Assembly: GCF_020360975.1 (NCBI RefSeq)
Contig: NW_025408672.1
Span: forward strand, 1,116,001-1,180,000
Source of the DNA: Hirsutella rhossiliensis
Taxonomy: Eukaryota; Ascomycota; Sordariomycetes; Hypocreales; Ophiocordycipitaceae
Direction of reading: 5' to 3'
DNA: 64,000 nt
Part shown: positions 19,801-31,229 of the stretch, piece by piece
How positions within the stretch are numbered: the stretch's first letter is position 1
Layout of the letters: every line of letters starts with the position of its first letter
Notes under the pieces: generated by a model
What the model saw: the letters and a program-made list of their open reading frames with translations, nothing else
The model's database searches: none
What the model was told of the DNA's origin: nothing
Position numbers and translations under genes: made by a program

Positions 19801-20500
19801 CTATCTCGAGTTCTTCCTTAAAGAGTTTATCGTATTTCTGGTATTCCTAGGGGATATTCTTTATTCTATCTTATAGGCTTTATTCTTTCTTTTAAGAGCT
19901 AGTTTCTCTTAACTTAAGCTCTTTATTAATTTATTTAAGGTCTTTCCTTAAAGTAGCAATAACTCTTCGGATCTTTATATTATATCCTTTATTCTATTTA
20001 TATCGGATGCTAGGTTATATAGCCGTATTAGTTAGTACGTAGGTCTTATTAGTCGATTTTATATCCGCCGGTTTAGTTACTATTTTCGTTTATATCGCTA
20101 AAGCCCGTAATAATTTACTTAAACGGTTATCCCTTTTATCCTATTTAGTAGCTAAATTATCGTAAAATTTTGCTTTCTTTTAAATCTACTAGTCCTAGAA
20201 ACTTACGTCTTTATTCTAACATAGCTAGCTAGTTCTCTAGTTAATTAGTAGGTTGCTCTCCTATAGCTATAGAAGCCCTAATATAAGGTCGTATTCTTTA
20301 ATATCTATAATATCGAAGTTAACTTATTTATCGTAGCCCTAGATATTAATATCGAGGTAATTAATCTCTATATTAATAATTCTATTATTATAGTTAAAGG
20401 CCTCTCCTTCGATATTTATAAGTTTATATAGATCTTTCTTATATCTCTATATAAGTCGGTAATAATTAACGACTTTAGGTAAAACGTAATTGCCTATCGC
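16900..20500 (-). pseudogene. gypsy pol: RT, RNase H, integrase, RIP-mutated
   Basis: Minus-strand pol with domains in Ty3/gypsy order. RT: the motif FIVVYLDNILIFS near 19305-19265, normally YLDD, with the second Asp changed to Asn as RIP would do, then SFLGFINYYRRFIKDF near 19050-19000. RNase H: NYPIYDKEFL near 18740 and KYKVKVYIDYKNILYFIT, ending in the RKGIENGRANAL linker near 18520. Integrase: YDSIFVITDRLTKYRYF near 17965-17915, ISNRGS (Asp to Asn) near 17850, and RQIERLN near 17700, giving a degraded D,D,E triad. Stops correspond to Gln and Trp codons. A protease region probably lies at 20200-20500 but I could not place its DSG motif. Confidence 0.85.
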
Positions 20501-21949
20501 GCTATAGTCTAAAAGTATATATACGTAATATCCCGCGATTTAGATATCTAATACTATTTAGTCGCTATAGCTTACCGTTACTATATATAGGGTCCTTAGA
20601 TCTTATTATATCGTGCTAGTCTATAGCCCTTTTATAGATAGCGTACCTTATTTTTTACCTAGTCCTTATTTATCTTATTTAGGTATTCTTCTTCGATTTA
20701 TTATTAATATCGTTTCTTTATATTTTTATCGCGTAGTATTATATCGGGGCTTAAGAGACTAATTTCTTATAGCTAATCGAAGATTTCTTATTTCTTAACG
20801 CTATATTATTTATATTATACTACTTCGTAGTTAATTACGTACTATACTTTATAATTCTATTTAATTTCGTACTAAAGGTTAAGTTTTCGTTTAGCGTCTT
20901 TCTATTTTTCGCGTAGTATTTCCTTATCGATTCTTCCTTAGTCGAATACGGCTTATAGCCTTTATACGTATTACTAATAATCTTTTAGTATACTATTATA
21001 TCGTTTATACTATACTCGTGCTTTTTTATATTTATAAACTCTATAGTTTAGGTATATATATTCGTTATAATATTCCTCGTTATATTTAACCTATTACGTA
21101 AGTCTTTAGAAGATTAAGGGTTCGGATACCTTAGAGTAAGTAGCGTTATACTATTCTTTTATTTTAGTAAGTTTATAGATTTTATATATCTCTAAAAGAT
21201 ATCTCGTTAATAAACCGTAATTATCGCGGTATTTAAGTAGTATACTATAATCGAGTTCTAATAATATAACTTAGTCGTTCGGGTAGCGTTAATCGATTTT
21301 CTAGTAGTCTAGTTCTATACTTAGGTAGGGTTTCGAAAGTACTTATCCTTCGAACCTAACCGGGAAGGCGTCGTATTATGCCTTTATTTAGAAGTATATT
21401 ATATAATCTAGGTAGACGTATAATATCTATAAAATATACTTATAGTACTTATAAGTAAGTAGTATTTATAGATTATCTTTAAATTCCCCTCGTAGTTACT
21501 ATTCTTATTATAGAGCTATAAAGGTATCGACTACGGCAATAGCTATAGTATAGTCTCCTTTATATAGTACCGGTTAATATCGAATTAATATAGCTTATTA
21601 GTTTTCCGTGAGAATTTAAGGTATCTATTAGGTTCTAATTTTAAGTATTTCTTTAAATTCTTCGAAGTATAGAGCGTGTTCTCTAATCGTAGCGTTTTCC
21701 CTTAGTAGCAAGGGTAGTAGTATAAGTTTATTCTCGTCTTCCGTTTCTCTAGGTAGTTCTTATTCTTTAGAGCTTATATCGTCGATACTTCGTTATTCCT
21801 CTTTAAGTTATTATCTAAGTTTCGTAAGTATAAGGGCTACGTCTATATCTTCTTTATTATATTATTTATAGACTACCCGTCGTTATTATCGATTTTTATT
21901 TTATATATCTTCCTAGAATCGTTTGCCGTTCTTCCTAATCTAGTCTTAG

Positions 21950-23140
21950 GAGACTCCTTTAAGATAAGGGTATTCCGGTTCTACGAATTTAACTTATTTC
22001 TATATTTTAAGGTCCCTTCGTTATATTATTATAAGGGTTTTCTTTAGTAGCTTTAAGAACTATCCGGTACCGTTCTTATCGCTTAAGTATACTATATATT
22101 CGTTGTCGTAGTATATAGTCTAACTAAGGAGTTTATACTTTAGTTCCTATCTATTAGTAGCGTTTAGGTGTTTCTTACCTTCTAGGGCTAGTACCTAGTA
22201 GGTTTTCTTCTCCTTATAAGGTTATCTATATTTTTTAGAGTAATATCTAAGTTTCCCGTAGTTAAAACACTTTCCTTTACTTTTTTATATTATATCTAGG
22301 TCTATCTTACCTAGGTTAGTTATATAGGCGTAAGTAATAAGAGTTTCGCGCTTCTTTTTATAGTTAGCGCGTTAGTTAAAGTTATTCCTATAGGAAGGGT
22401 TCTAGTTTCCTCTTCCTTATTTCTTTTCTTAGCGTCGCGTATACTATCTATCGTTAATTTATACCGCTATAGTAATATAGTCTAAGAGGTTATTAAGTCG
22501 ATTTTCCTTATAAAGTTCATCCTTAACTTCTTCTTTAAGCCCGTCGTAGAATCGTAATATAAGAGGTTCGTTGTCCTAATTAAGCTTTAAGGTAACTTAT
22601 CGGAACTTCGTAGTATAATCCGATACTAAGATCCTTTATCGGAGTTCTTAAAGTTTCTATTTAGCTTCTTATTCCTCGTTAGTTATTCTAAATACCTTTA
22701 TAATAGCTTCTTCGAATCCTTAGAAACTAGTAAAGACTTCGTCTATCTCGTTATCTCGTCGCGCTAGTTAGTTATCGAGAAAGTCCCTTATAATAGGTCT
22801 AAACTAAGCGAGTACCGTTCTAGATAAATAATTTCCTGCGTGGAGTACCTTTTCGACTGGGTCCGAGAGTTTAGTAGGGTAAAACCGGTAGTAGGCCTTA
22901 AGTTAGGTAAGAAAGTCTCGAAGCGTGCTATAAGTACCGTCGAATAGTCCTAGCTATTTTAGTTTAACTGCTTCTCCGAGGTCCCTAACTTATCCGTTGC
23001 CTCCTCTATTCCTAAGTAACTATACCTTATATTAAAGGGCGATAATTTCGCGTATTATATCCTAAGGCGATATAGTAGCTCTAGAGTTAGTTAATCTAGC
23101 TTACTATATAGGTATATTAATAGTTGCGATATTACTTAGA
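21950..23140 (-). pseudogene. gypsy gag with zinc knuckle, RIP-mutated
   Basis: The minus-strand gag reads FDGTYSTLRDFLTQLKAYY near 22960-22900, KVLHAGNYLSRTVLA near 22850, and YDGLKEEVKDEL near 22540-22500, the retrotransposon gag domain. It is followed by a degraded knuckle, GKCFNYGK...YSKK, near 22276-22240, where CFNCGKxGHYSKxC is expected (Cys to Tyr by G-to-A). Capsid and RNA-binding protein of the element; inactive here. Confidence 0.8.
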
Positions 23141-23176
23141 GTAACGCGGTATTGCACTAAATAAGAGCTTTTAACG

Positions 23177-23647
23177 TATAACGACCGGTGTTATTCTTAA
23201 GGGATAAACCTATCGAGGGGTTTATATTAGTAGATATAATAGGGCGTGGTCTAAGCAATAATAAGTATATTATATTAGTAATAAGTCGGAGGTCGTAGAC
23301 CGTAGACTATAACTAGGTAATTAGAATTAGAGATAGGATCGTAATAAAGATCTATATTAAAAGCTATCGAGCTATCTATCTAAAGGAGTAAAAGTAGGTA
23401 GCTATATATACCCGTAGAGACTATCCTTAGATTACGGTCCTAGCCGTGATCCCCTTCGTAGCTTACTATAGCTTACTCGTAAGCTATGCTCCTAAGTAGT
23501 GATCTATCTATATAAGGCTTACTTAGCTTACGTATACTCTAGGTAAGCTAAGCCTAAGTAACTTCTCGTCCCGACTATTATTCCGAGCCGCCTTATTACG
23601 TGAACGTGGCCGGCTCTCCTACGGCCCGCTGACCGTGGTCGTAATAT
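23177..23647 (-). repeat. gypsy 5' LTR (right copy)
   Basis: Direct repeat of 15819-16289. Its first bases read TATAACGACC, the expected RIP product of TGTAACGACC. Confidence 0.88.
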
Positions 23648-26600
23648 GCTGCAGCCCCTCTTACTACGGCCCCCGCTGCTACTGCTGCTATAGCTGCCCC
23701 TCCGGCTCCTCCTCCCTCGAGAGCCTCGATCCCGTCTTTAACGGCTGCCCCGGTCCCCGCCCTAGCTCCGCCTACTGCTCCGGGCCCGGTCCCGTTAGTC
23801 CGACCGGCCCGACTAGTCCCCTAATAGACCTTTTAGTCCGTTAGTCGAAAAATTAAAAAACTAGTCGAAATCGAACCTCGTTAAAATTAGTAATAAGAGG
23901 TAAAAAGAGGGGGTTTTTAAGTAGACCTTCTAGACTAAGACAAAGATTCCTCGAAGAAACGAAAGACTAAATAAAATAGCTACCTAGCCTATAAATCCCT
24001 AGGCTATCGGTTATTATAATACTAGTAGGTCTTTAAGGAAAACCGACCTAAAGGATTTAACCCTTTAAAGAGGCTATAAGAAACGATATAATAGTCTCTT
24101 AAGGAGGACCCCTTATTATAGAAGAAGATAGATAAGATTCGGGTTACTAAGAAATAGTAACTAACGCCGCTGCTCTTATTCGAGCCGTAAATTCGAGGAA
24201 AAGTTATTAGTATAGTAAATCCGGCCTTCGTCTTCCCTACGGATTAATAAGGCTAGGACTAACCGTTAGAGCCCTCCGATTACCCCCTATAAAAATCAGC
24301 TATCCTTAACTCTAGTACTTCCCTCGATATCTATAATACCCTCTTATAATTCCGGTCCTTTAAGAAGGTATAGAGGGAATACCTTATAGCCGGGGAATTA
24401 ACCGTACGGATTAAGAGGTATAGAAGGGTGAATTTCACGATAAAATTACCTAACGGAGCTATATAAATTCTACGGCGAAAAAGGGTAGCTTTTTGCCCTC
24501 GATTTTTAACGAGCTTAATTTCCTTCCGCTTTCTTTAAGAGGAAGGAATCTTCTAGGATATAACGTCTAAGCCTACGAGGCTAGTCTAGAAGAATTAGAC
24601 GATTAGGCTTATCGAGGAGAAATTCGCTTAATTTATTCTCGAATTCCGACCTATCCTTAAGAAGGAATCTCTTAAGAAGTTAGCTTTCCTTACTAGGAGG
24701 AATAGGTCTACTATAAAGGACCCTCTTTTAGCAGCCTAAGGAGACGGCCTTCTTTAGTACGCACGACTTAGTTACCTAGGCCCCTAAGCTTTATATAAGC
24801 TAGGCTAATAATAGGGCGTATAAATAAGGGGCCTAAAGACCGTCGAATACGAATACTATAGCTAAGGAAAGACTAGGAGACAAATTTCTAAACGAACCCT
24901 TTTATGGCCGGACTAGCTATATAAGGAAATTTAGGTCGACTAGACCGACGTTTCTAGGGACTAGGAAAGCTTCGTTAGGGTAATGTTTTTATAGACGCTT
25001 TTTTAGGGATAGTTTTCCCCTATTTCTTATAGACCTACCTAAGTAAGTATAACTAGTCTACCCTTTAAGACTTTATTAACTAAATAAAATCCTACTTCGG
25101 CTATAAGGTAAAGAAGATATAGTCTAATAGAGAGCTAATTATAAAAGATATCTTAAATTAGCTTCGAAAAAGGGGTATTTTACCCCTCCCGTTAGCACCG
25201 AATACCTAGGCCTAAAACGGAGGGGTAGAAAGATTAAGGGGTGCTATAATAAAAAGGGCCTGTATAATAAGACTTACTATAAGGCTTCCCTATAACCTTT
25301 AAAGGGAAGTCGTTAAGACCGCCTATTACCTTTATAACTAGACCCCTAGGGACCTTAAGGACCCTAGGGAACTAAACTAAGGAATAAACTAAAAATCCCC
25401 CCTTAAGCTCTTTATAAAAAAGAGGGCCTTACTAGACTACCTTTATGCCTATAGCTATAAAGTATATACTATAACTACCGATATATAGCTAAAAAGGAAA
25501 AAGAAAAGAAAGCTTAATCCTAGAGCCTTTATTAGTTACCTTATTAGTTATAATTCTACTAATATCTTCCGGATCTAGATTCCTCTTTTATAGAAGGTTA
25601 TTTCGACTAGGGATATAATTTTCGACGAATCTAGCTTCTTTAATAGAAAGAGAAATTAATAGCCCCTCTTACTCTCTTAACGTTAGATAATTTAGAAGAT
25701 CTAAATCCCCCCTTCTTAATAGTCTTAAGAAGAGGTCCTAGAAAAGGAAACGGAAGAAGAAACCGACGTCGAAGTAGTCGAGGATAACGCTAACTTTAAA
25801 GAAAAAGAGGAAGCTACTAAATTAGATAATCTAAACGAAGAAGGAGACTATAGGAAAGCGGTAGAGCTAGAATACGCCTACCTCCCTATGCCTCCTCCTA
25901 CGTAAGAAGAAGATCTAAAAGCAGTTTTTTCTATTAGTCTTCCTATCTCGACCCTTAAGGGGGTAGGAAAGGCACCTCTTTCTCTCTTAAAGGATTACCC
26001 GGCTACCTTTTTATCCCTACTTCGAGAAGTAAAGGAAGGTATAAGGCCCGATACGGTTACTAAAGAAGACTAACCTCTCCCCTATTTCGATCGTTTTTCC
26101 GACTTCTATCTAACGCTTATAGAAGACGGTTCCTATAGAGCATTTATAGTAGGCCGGCTTTTTAAGCCTCTATTAGCAAGGAAGGTATATAAAAGAGACC
26201 TCCTAGACCTACTAGTAAACTAAACGTAGCTAGAAAAACACCCCTTTAAAGACTAGTTTTTCTAGGCCTAGAATAACTACCTAGCCTTATATAAGGAGAT
26301 AGGGTCTTTCGAAGAGGTCCTTTAGGAAAAAGTAAGAGGAAAATAAGTCCTTAGCTATAAGTAGGTCTTTATCTATAAGACTAATAAATATAGCTTCCTT
26401 TAGAAGTATAAAGCCTAGCTAGTTATTTATAGGAACTAGTAGGAAAAGGGGGATCTACTTACTAAGGCAACTACCTTAGTAGGGATGTCTTTTCGGACCC
26501 TTATAGCTATAGTAGTAGAATTCGACCTCGAACTTAATTAAATAGATACCGTTAACGCCTTCGTTAACTACCCCCTTAAGGAAGAAGAAGTTATCTATAT

Positions 26601-28117
26601 ACGCCTTTTATTAGGCTTCTAATAGCTAGGAAAATTTCTATGGCTTAGGAAAGCTTTATATAGACTACGAAGATTACCCCTTCTTTAGTAATAGTATTTA
26701 ATAGGTTCCCTCGAAGCCCTAGGCTTTAAGAAAGTCCCTTAGGAACCGTATATAATATAGAAGGGTAAAATTACGGTCTTCTTTTAGGTCGATAATATTA
26801 TCTAGGCCTACCTAAAAGAGGAAGAAGTAACTATTAGGGAGGCTATAAAAGGCCTATAATAAAGGTATAAGATAACTAGGCTAGGGGAGCTAAAGTAGCT
26901 CCTAGGGATTCGAATCCTTTAGAATAGGTCCTAATAGACTATCTAGCTTACCTAGGACGCCTATATCGATAAGGTCGCTTATAAATTCCTCCTTAATTCC
27001 CTAGATAGGAAGCTACCCTCTATGCCTATATTAGATAAAGAGCTTTTATTTAATCCGTCCTTTTAAGCTAGGGAGTAAGAGAAACACCGATATTAATAGA
27101 AGGTAGGCTCCTTACTTTTTTTAGCTATTTCTATTAGACCGGATATCTCTTTTATAGTCTCCTAGCTAGCTAGGCATAACTAGAATCCTAGCCCTAGGTA
27201 CTAAGAAGTAGTAGACTAAGCTATCCTTTATCTCTATTTAACGAGATTATATAGTCTACGCCTAGGAGGGCAGGGAAGGAAACCAGCTACCGAAATCTTC
27301 CTTTATTTAAGTAATTCGTCCTTTATAGATAATTCCTTAAATAGAAAGAGCTTATAGGGGTATATTATATCCCTTTTTAAAGGAACTATTACTTAGAGAG
27401 CTTTAAATTTAGCTACTATTACGACTTTAAGTATAGAAGTAGAGCTACTAGCTTTTTTAAAAGCGTTAAAAGAAGCGATTTTCCTTAGCTAGCTACTAAT
27501 ATCTCTATAACTATAAATTCTAACCCTATTAGCTATAGAATATAATAATATATAGACTATATAGATTCTTATATAGGAAAATAGTAAGCTATTAACCTAG
27601 CTATAGTATATCGATATCTATTAGTATTAGTTACGCTAAGAGGTCTAAAGGGGACTTATTTCTATCTATTAGGTTTTAATAGCAATAATAAAAGCCGATA
27701 GTCTTATAAAGCCCTTACTAAAGTAAAAGCTAGCTATCTTTTTATAGTAAATTAGGCTAGAAGACGTTTAAGAGAAGCTATCTTAAAAGCTTGCCTTAAG
27801 AGTCTATAAAAGGAGCTAATAGTACGTAAGAGGAAGGAGATATCTATAGCTAAAGAAAGGAACTAAGACTTATCTTAAAGGAGGGCCCCTATCTTAATTA
27901 GGGCTTATTCTTCTTAAAAAAGGAAGACCCCTTTTCTTATAAGACTTAATTTCCTCTTTAGGCCCCTTTTCCTAAAGTAGGCCTAAAGGATCCTAGGGCT
28001 AAAACCTAGATTTCTTAAGTAAGGGATAAGTATAAACTAAGACCTCCTCTATACGCTTACCGGCCTAATTATTTAGCTTTACTCTTTCTATAAGGGCAGG
28101 CTATAGCTAAGGGGGTA
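23648..28117 (+). pseudogene. Copia-2 copy 1, rest of gag and pol
   Basis: Continuation of the copia polyprotein after the gypsy insertion. 23648-23850 codes an Ala/Pro-rich linker and keeps many CA and TG dinucleotides, unlike its surroundings. Integrase follows at about 24900-25300. RT lies at about 26480-27000: VEFDLELN, DTVNAFVN, LRKALYRLRRLP, then FF-stop-VDNII near 26780-26800, where FYVDDI is expected. RNase H follows with IEVELLAFLKALKEA near 27440 and ends near 27830. Stops sit at Gln/Trp positions. A polypurine tract GCTAAGGGGGT lies just before the 3' LTR. Confidence 0.82.
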
Positions 28118-28595
28118 TATCGCGAAGTATAGCTTAATTTCGTAGTTCTTAGAGATATCCCTTAGTATAAGGGACCTAGGAAGCTAAAAAAACCGGTTTA
28201 AAAGAAAGAGCTAAAATAAGGTATAGAGAGGAGGGTAGGGGTATAAGGGGAAGTATAAGTAGCGATAGCTTCTTATAAAAGTAGTAAGAGATAAGACGGA
28301 TAAGCTAGTAACGGCTAGAAAGGAGGGGAAAAACTAGTAAAAAGCTTAGTAGTTAAGAGGATATTAGTAGCTTCTTTAAGTAGGATCTTCTTTATTAATT
28401 AAGATACTAGATAGGTATAAAAAGGGGCGTTAAATAGAGGAAAGAAGGATAATTAAGGTAATATAATAATTACTCCCCTACTATAATTACTGCCCTTATA
28501 AGAATTAAATATCTCTCCCTTACCTATCTAACCCCTTACTTTTACTTTTACCTTTATATATTTTATATATACTTCTTATATCTCTTTATACGAGA
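28118..28595 (+). repeat. Copia-2 copy 1, 3' LTR
   Basis: Direct repeat of 14434-14910. It abuts the foldback element starting at 28596. Confidence 0.88.
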
Positions 28596-29919
28596 ATATT
28601 AGCGTAGTCGGTTTAACTAAACTAAGTAATTAAATATTAGCTTTAAAGGTAGCTAAAAATAGCTATTTTATATATAGGGATATAAAGAAGATAAAATAAA
28701 AAGTAGATTATATTATTATACAGTAAGTAGGTATATAGGCTTAAGTATAGTCTATTAAAAGAAGGTTAATAATCTATAAAAGGGAAAAAGAAGAGAAGTA
28801 TAGTCTTAGCCTATATAAGCGTAAAGGCCGCTTATATATAGACTTAGCCTAAACCTTAGTTTAAGCCTATATAAGGTAAAAGCCCTTATAGCTAATACTA
28901 CTAAGGTTTTAATATTAAGTCTAATATATTAATAGCTTATACTATTATAAAGTAAGTAAAGGGACTTACTATAAGTATCTTTTATTATATTATAATAATA
29001 AGCTATATAGGATCTAACTCTATACTACGCTTACTACTATTAAATATATATTTATATATATAGCCTACCTTACCTTATAACGCTATTAGCTAAGGTCTAT
29101 AATGGCTTTTACCTTATATAGGCCTAAACTAAGGTCTAGGCTAAGTCTATATATAAGCGGCCTTTATACTTATATAAGCTAAGCTTATACTTCTTTTTCT
29201 TTTTTTATTTATAGATTATTAACTTTCTTTTAATAAACTATACTTAAGCTTATACCTTTATTTACTTTATAAAAGTATAATCTACCTTTTATTTTATCCT
29301 CTTTATATCCCTTTATATAAAATAGCTATTTTTAGCTACTTTTAAAGTTAATATTTAATAAGTATTACTATTTATATAATAGTATATTCTTATTTATATA
29401 CTTACCTTATTTTTTAAGATATATACTAATGCTAGCCCGCCCTATTTATTTATATCGCGCGCGCTTAGTAAGTACCTATACCGCCTAAATGCCCGCGCCC
29501 GCGCCCGCCTATATAAATATATATACTAAATTTAAAGCTATTACTAACGCCGTAATCGATAAACTTAGCTATAGCCCGCGGTCTCTTATAGCGTTATAAT
29601 AAGGATCGTTAGCCCGAGGAAATATAAGGGGAAGTAGATTAAGAGGAGAACGCGGTAGGAGGGGCGCGCTACTAGCTTCGTTAAGCGTTAGAAGGATTAT
29701 TAAGTCGGGGTTATATAACTAAAAGTACGTTATATATATAGGCGCGGGCATTTAAGCGGTATAAGTACTTACTAAGCGCGCGCGGTATAAATAAGTAAGG
29801 TAGGCTAGCGTTAGTATATATCTTAAAAATAAGGTAAGTATATAAATAGTAATATACTATTATATAAATAGTAGTACTTTATTTAATTACTTAGTTTAGT
29901 TAAACCGCCCGCGCTAGTA
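28596..29919. mobile_element. foldback element X with about 185-bp inverted arms
   Basis: The left arm is split: 28596-28631 plus 29357-29505. The right arm is 29722-29919. Both begin ATA(T/C)TAGCG and contain GGTTTAACTAAACTAAG, then TACTATTTATATAATAG, then TTAGTAAGTAC..ATACCGC. The roughly 215-bp centre has no coding potential. The arms differ mostly by transitions, as RIP gives. This is the form of a MITE or foldback DNA transposon. The interruption of the left arm by element Y shows Y came later. Confidence 0.7.
28632..29356. mobile_element. foldback element Y with about 255-bp inverted arms, nested in X
   Basis: 28632-28890 is the reverse complement of 29103-29356 with scattered transitions. 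The ends read AAATATTA(G/A)CTTTAAA(G/A)GTAGC, and the shared AGCTAAAAATAGCTATTTTA follows. The 212-bp loop contains no gene. A related single arm occurs at about 47160-47350. It could be a MITE; the family is unknown. Confidence 0.7.
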
Positions 29920-31099
29920 TATATATATATAAAATATCTATACTCTTATAGTTATAAAATTAAAGCGAACGCGATACTTAGTTCGCTTAAGTAATTAAGA
30001 GCCTCTTATAATAGTAGGGCTCTATATAACTAAGAGTAGTACTACTATACTTTAGTAAGTTTAATAGCTCTTTTATAGAGCTTAAGCTATAGCTACTTTA
30101 TATAAAAGTAAAACTTTATATTAATAGCGCTCTAATAAGGGATATCCGCGCTTAATTTAACTATCTTTATATAAGCCTATCCTTATACTTATAAAGGTAT
30201 CTTTTACTATTTATATATATTAATATAAATAAACTAGTTAACCTCCTTATAAAACTTTATACTAATTATAGTAAACTTAATATAGCTAAGTTAATAAGCT
30301 AAGAGCTTATAACGCTTTATTAAAAGTAAAGTAAAGTAATTCTAGCTTACTTTATATAGTTTAAAAAGGTACTATATTAAGTAAATATATATAGCTAGCT
30401 TAATATAGTAAAGAATAATTACCTTATTATAAGCTTTAATATAAATTAATATAGATTAATATACTTATTTAAGTAAAAGATCTATATTATTAGATATATA
30501 TACTAATCTCGTTTACCTTCTTTATAAGCTTAGTAGTAATAAGTTTCTTTTTTTATCTTCTTTTATAGTATAAAAAGAGGATAATATTAGTAATACTATA
30601 GATATTTCTATCTTTACTTTAAGGACTAAGGATAGAAAGAGGTAGTAAGAAGAGGGTCGCTATATAGGCTATAGTAGTAAATCCTATTAGTTTTTAAAGT
30701 ACCTACGCTAAGAAGTATAAGTAAATATACTTTAAGTAATAGAGGGGCGTATACGCTAAGATAGAAAGGAGGTTAGGTTTAACGATAGCGACTTTAGTAA
30801 TATATAATCTTAGTAATACCTTTATAGGCTTCGTTAGTATTCCCTTATATATAATAGTAGCTACTATATAGATAGGATATATACCTATAGTAATTAAAAA
30901 GGTAGCTAAGATATAAGAAGGCTATTAATATAATATAACTATAGCGAAAGAAAGTACTTATATAGCCTTATATAAAAGGGAGTTAAGCTTTATATACTAA
31001 AGTACTATCCTTTATATTATAATACTAAAAGCTACTATTATATACTAATATAAAGGGGGCGGATACTATAAGCTTACTAAAGCTAGCTATATACTATTT
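29920..31099. other. AT-rich, heavily mutated spacer
   Basis: About 1.2 kb with almost no CA or TG and no protein-like frame that I can trace. It is probably a repeat decayed past recognition. Short purine-rich stretches occur near 30620-30660. Confidence 0.5.
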
Positions 31100-31113
31100 T
31101 ATATACTTCTATT
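31100..31113. repeat. left target duplication of LINE copy B
   Basis: TATATACTTCTATT here corresponds to TATATACCTTTACT at 46955-46968. The three differences are C/T, as expected if both copies were mutated by RIP after insertion. Confidence 0.65.
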
Positions 31114-31229
31114 AAGAAAAACTTCTCGCGAAACTAATAAACGCTTATAGTAGGTACGTATCGTAACTAAAATACTAACTAATACTAGGAATTAATTTAG
31201 CGGTATTAATTACCCTTAGTAATAATACT

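Larger units (their letters stand above)
15819..23647 (-). mobile_element. gypsy (Ty3) LTR retrotransposon nested in Copia-2 copy 1
   Basis: Two 471-bp LTRs (15819-16289 and 23177-23647) begin TGTAACGACC (RIP-changed to TATAACGACC in the right copy) and end GGTCGTAATA. The polyprotein is on the minus strand: gag at the right, then RT, RNase H and integrase toward the left, the Ty3/gypsy order. A polypurine tract (AAAAGGAGGGGAGAC on the minus strand, 16304-16290) abuts the 3' LTR. All long frames are broken by stops at former CAG, CAA and TGG codons. The insertion splits the Ala-rich part of the host copia gag. Confidence 0.9.
14434..28595 (+). mobile_element. Copia-2 LTR retrotransposon, copy 1 (with gypsy nested inside)
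   Basis: LTRs at 14434-14910 and 28118-28595 (about 478 bp) begin TATCGCGAAG (TGTCGCGAAG in copy 2) and end ...GAGA/AAGA. The internal part is a single copia polyprotein on the plus strand, gag before pol, interrupted at 15818/23648 by a gypsy element. Without the insertion it is about 6.3 kb, like copy 3 (6365 bp). RIP damage is heavy. The 5 bp at each end do not match (ATTAT before, ATATT after), unlike copies 2 and 3 which have perfect duplications, so this copy may be a recombinant or its flanks have changed. Confidence 0.88.

Noticed and set aside
23635..23844. 69-codon ORF MVVICCSPSYYGPRC...
   Set aside because: It spans the gypsy LTR end and the Ala/Pro linker of Copia-2 in a different frame from the polyprotein; a shadow of the RIP-spared linker.
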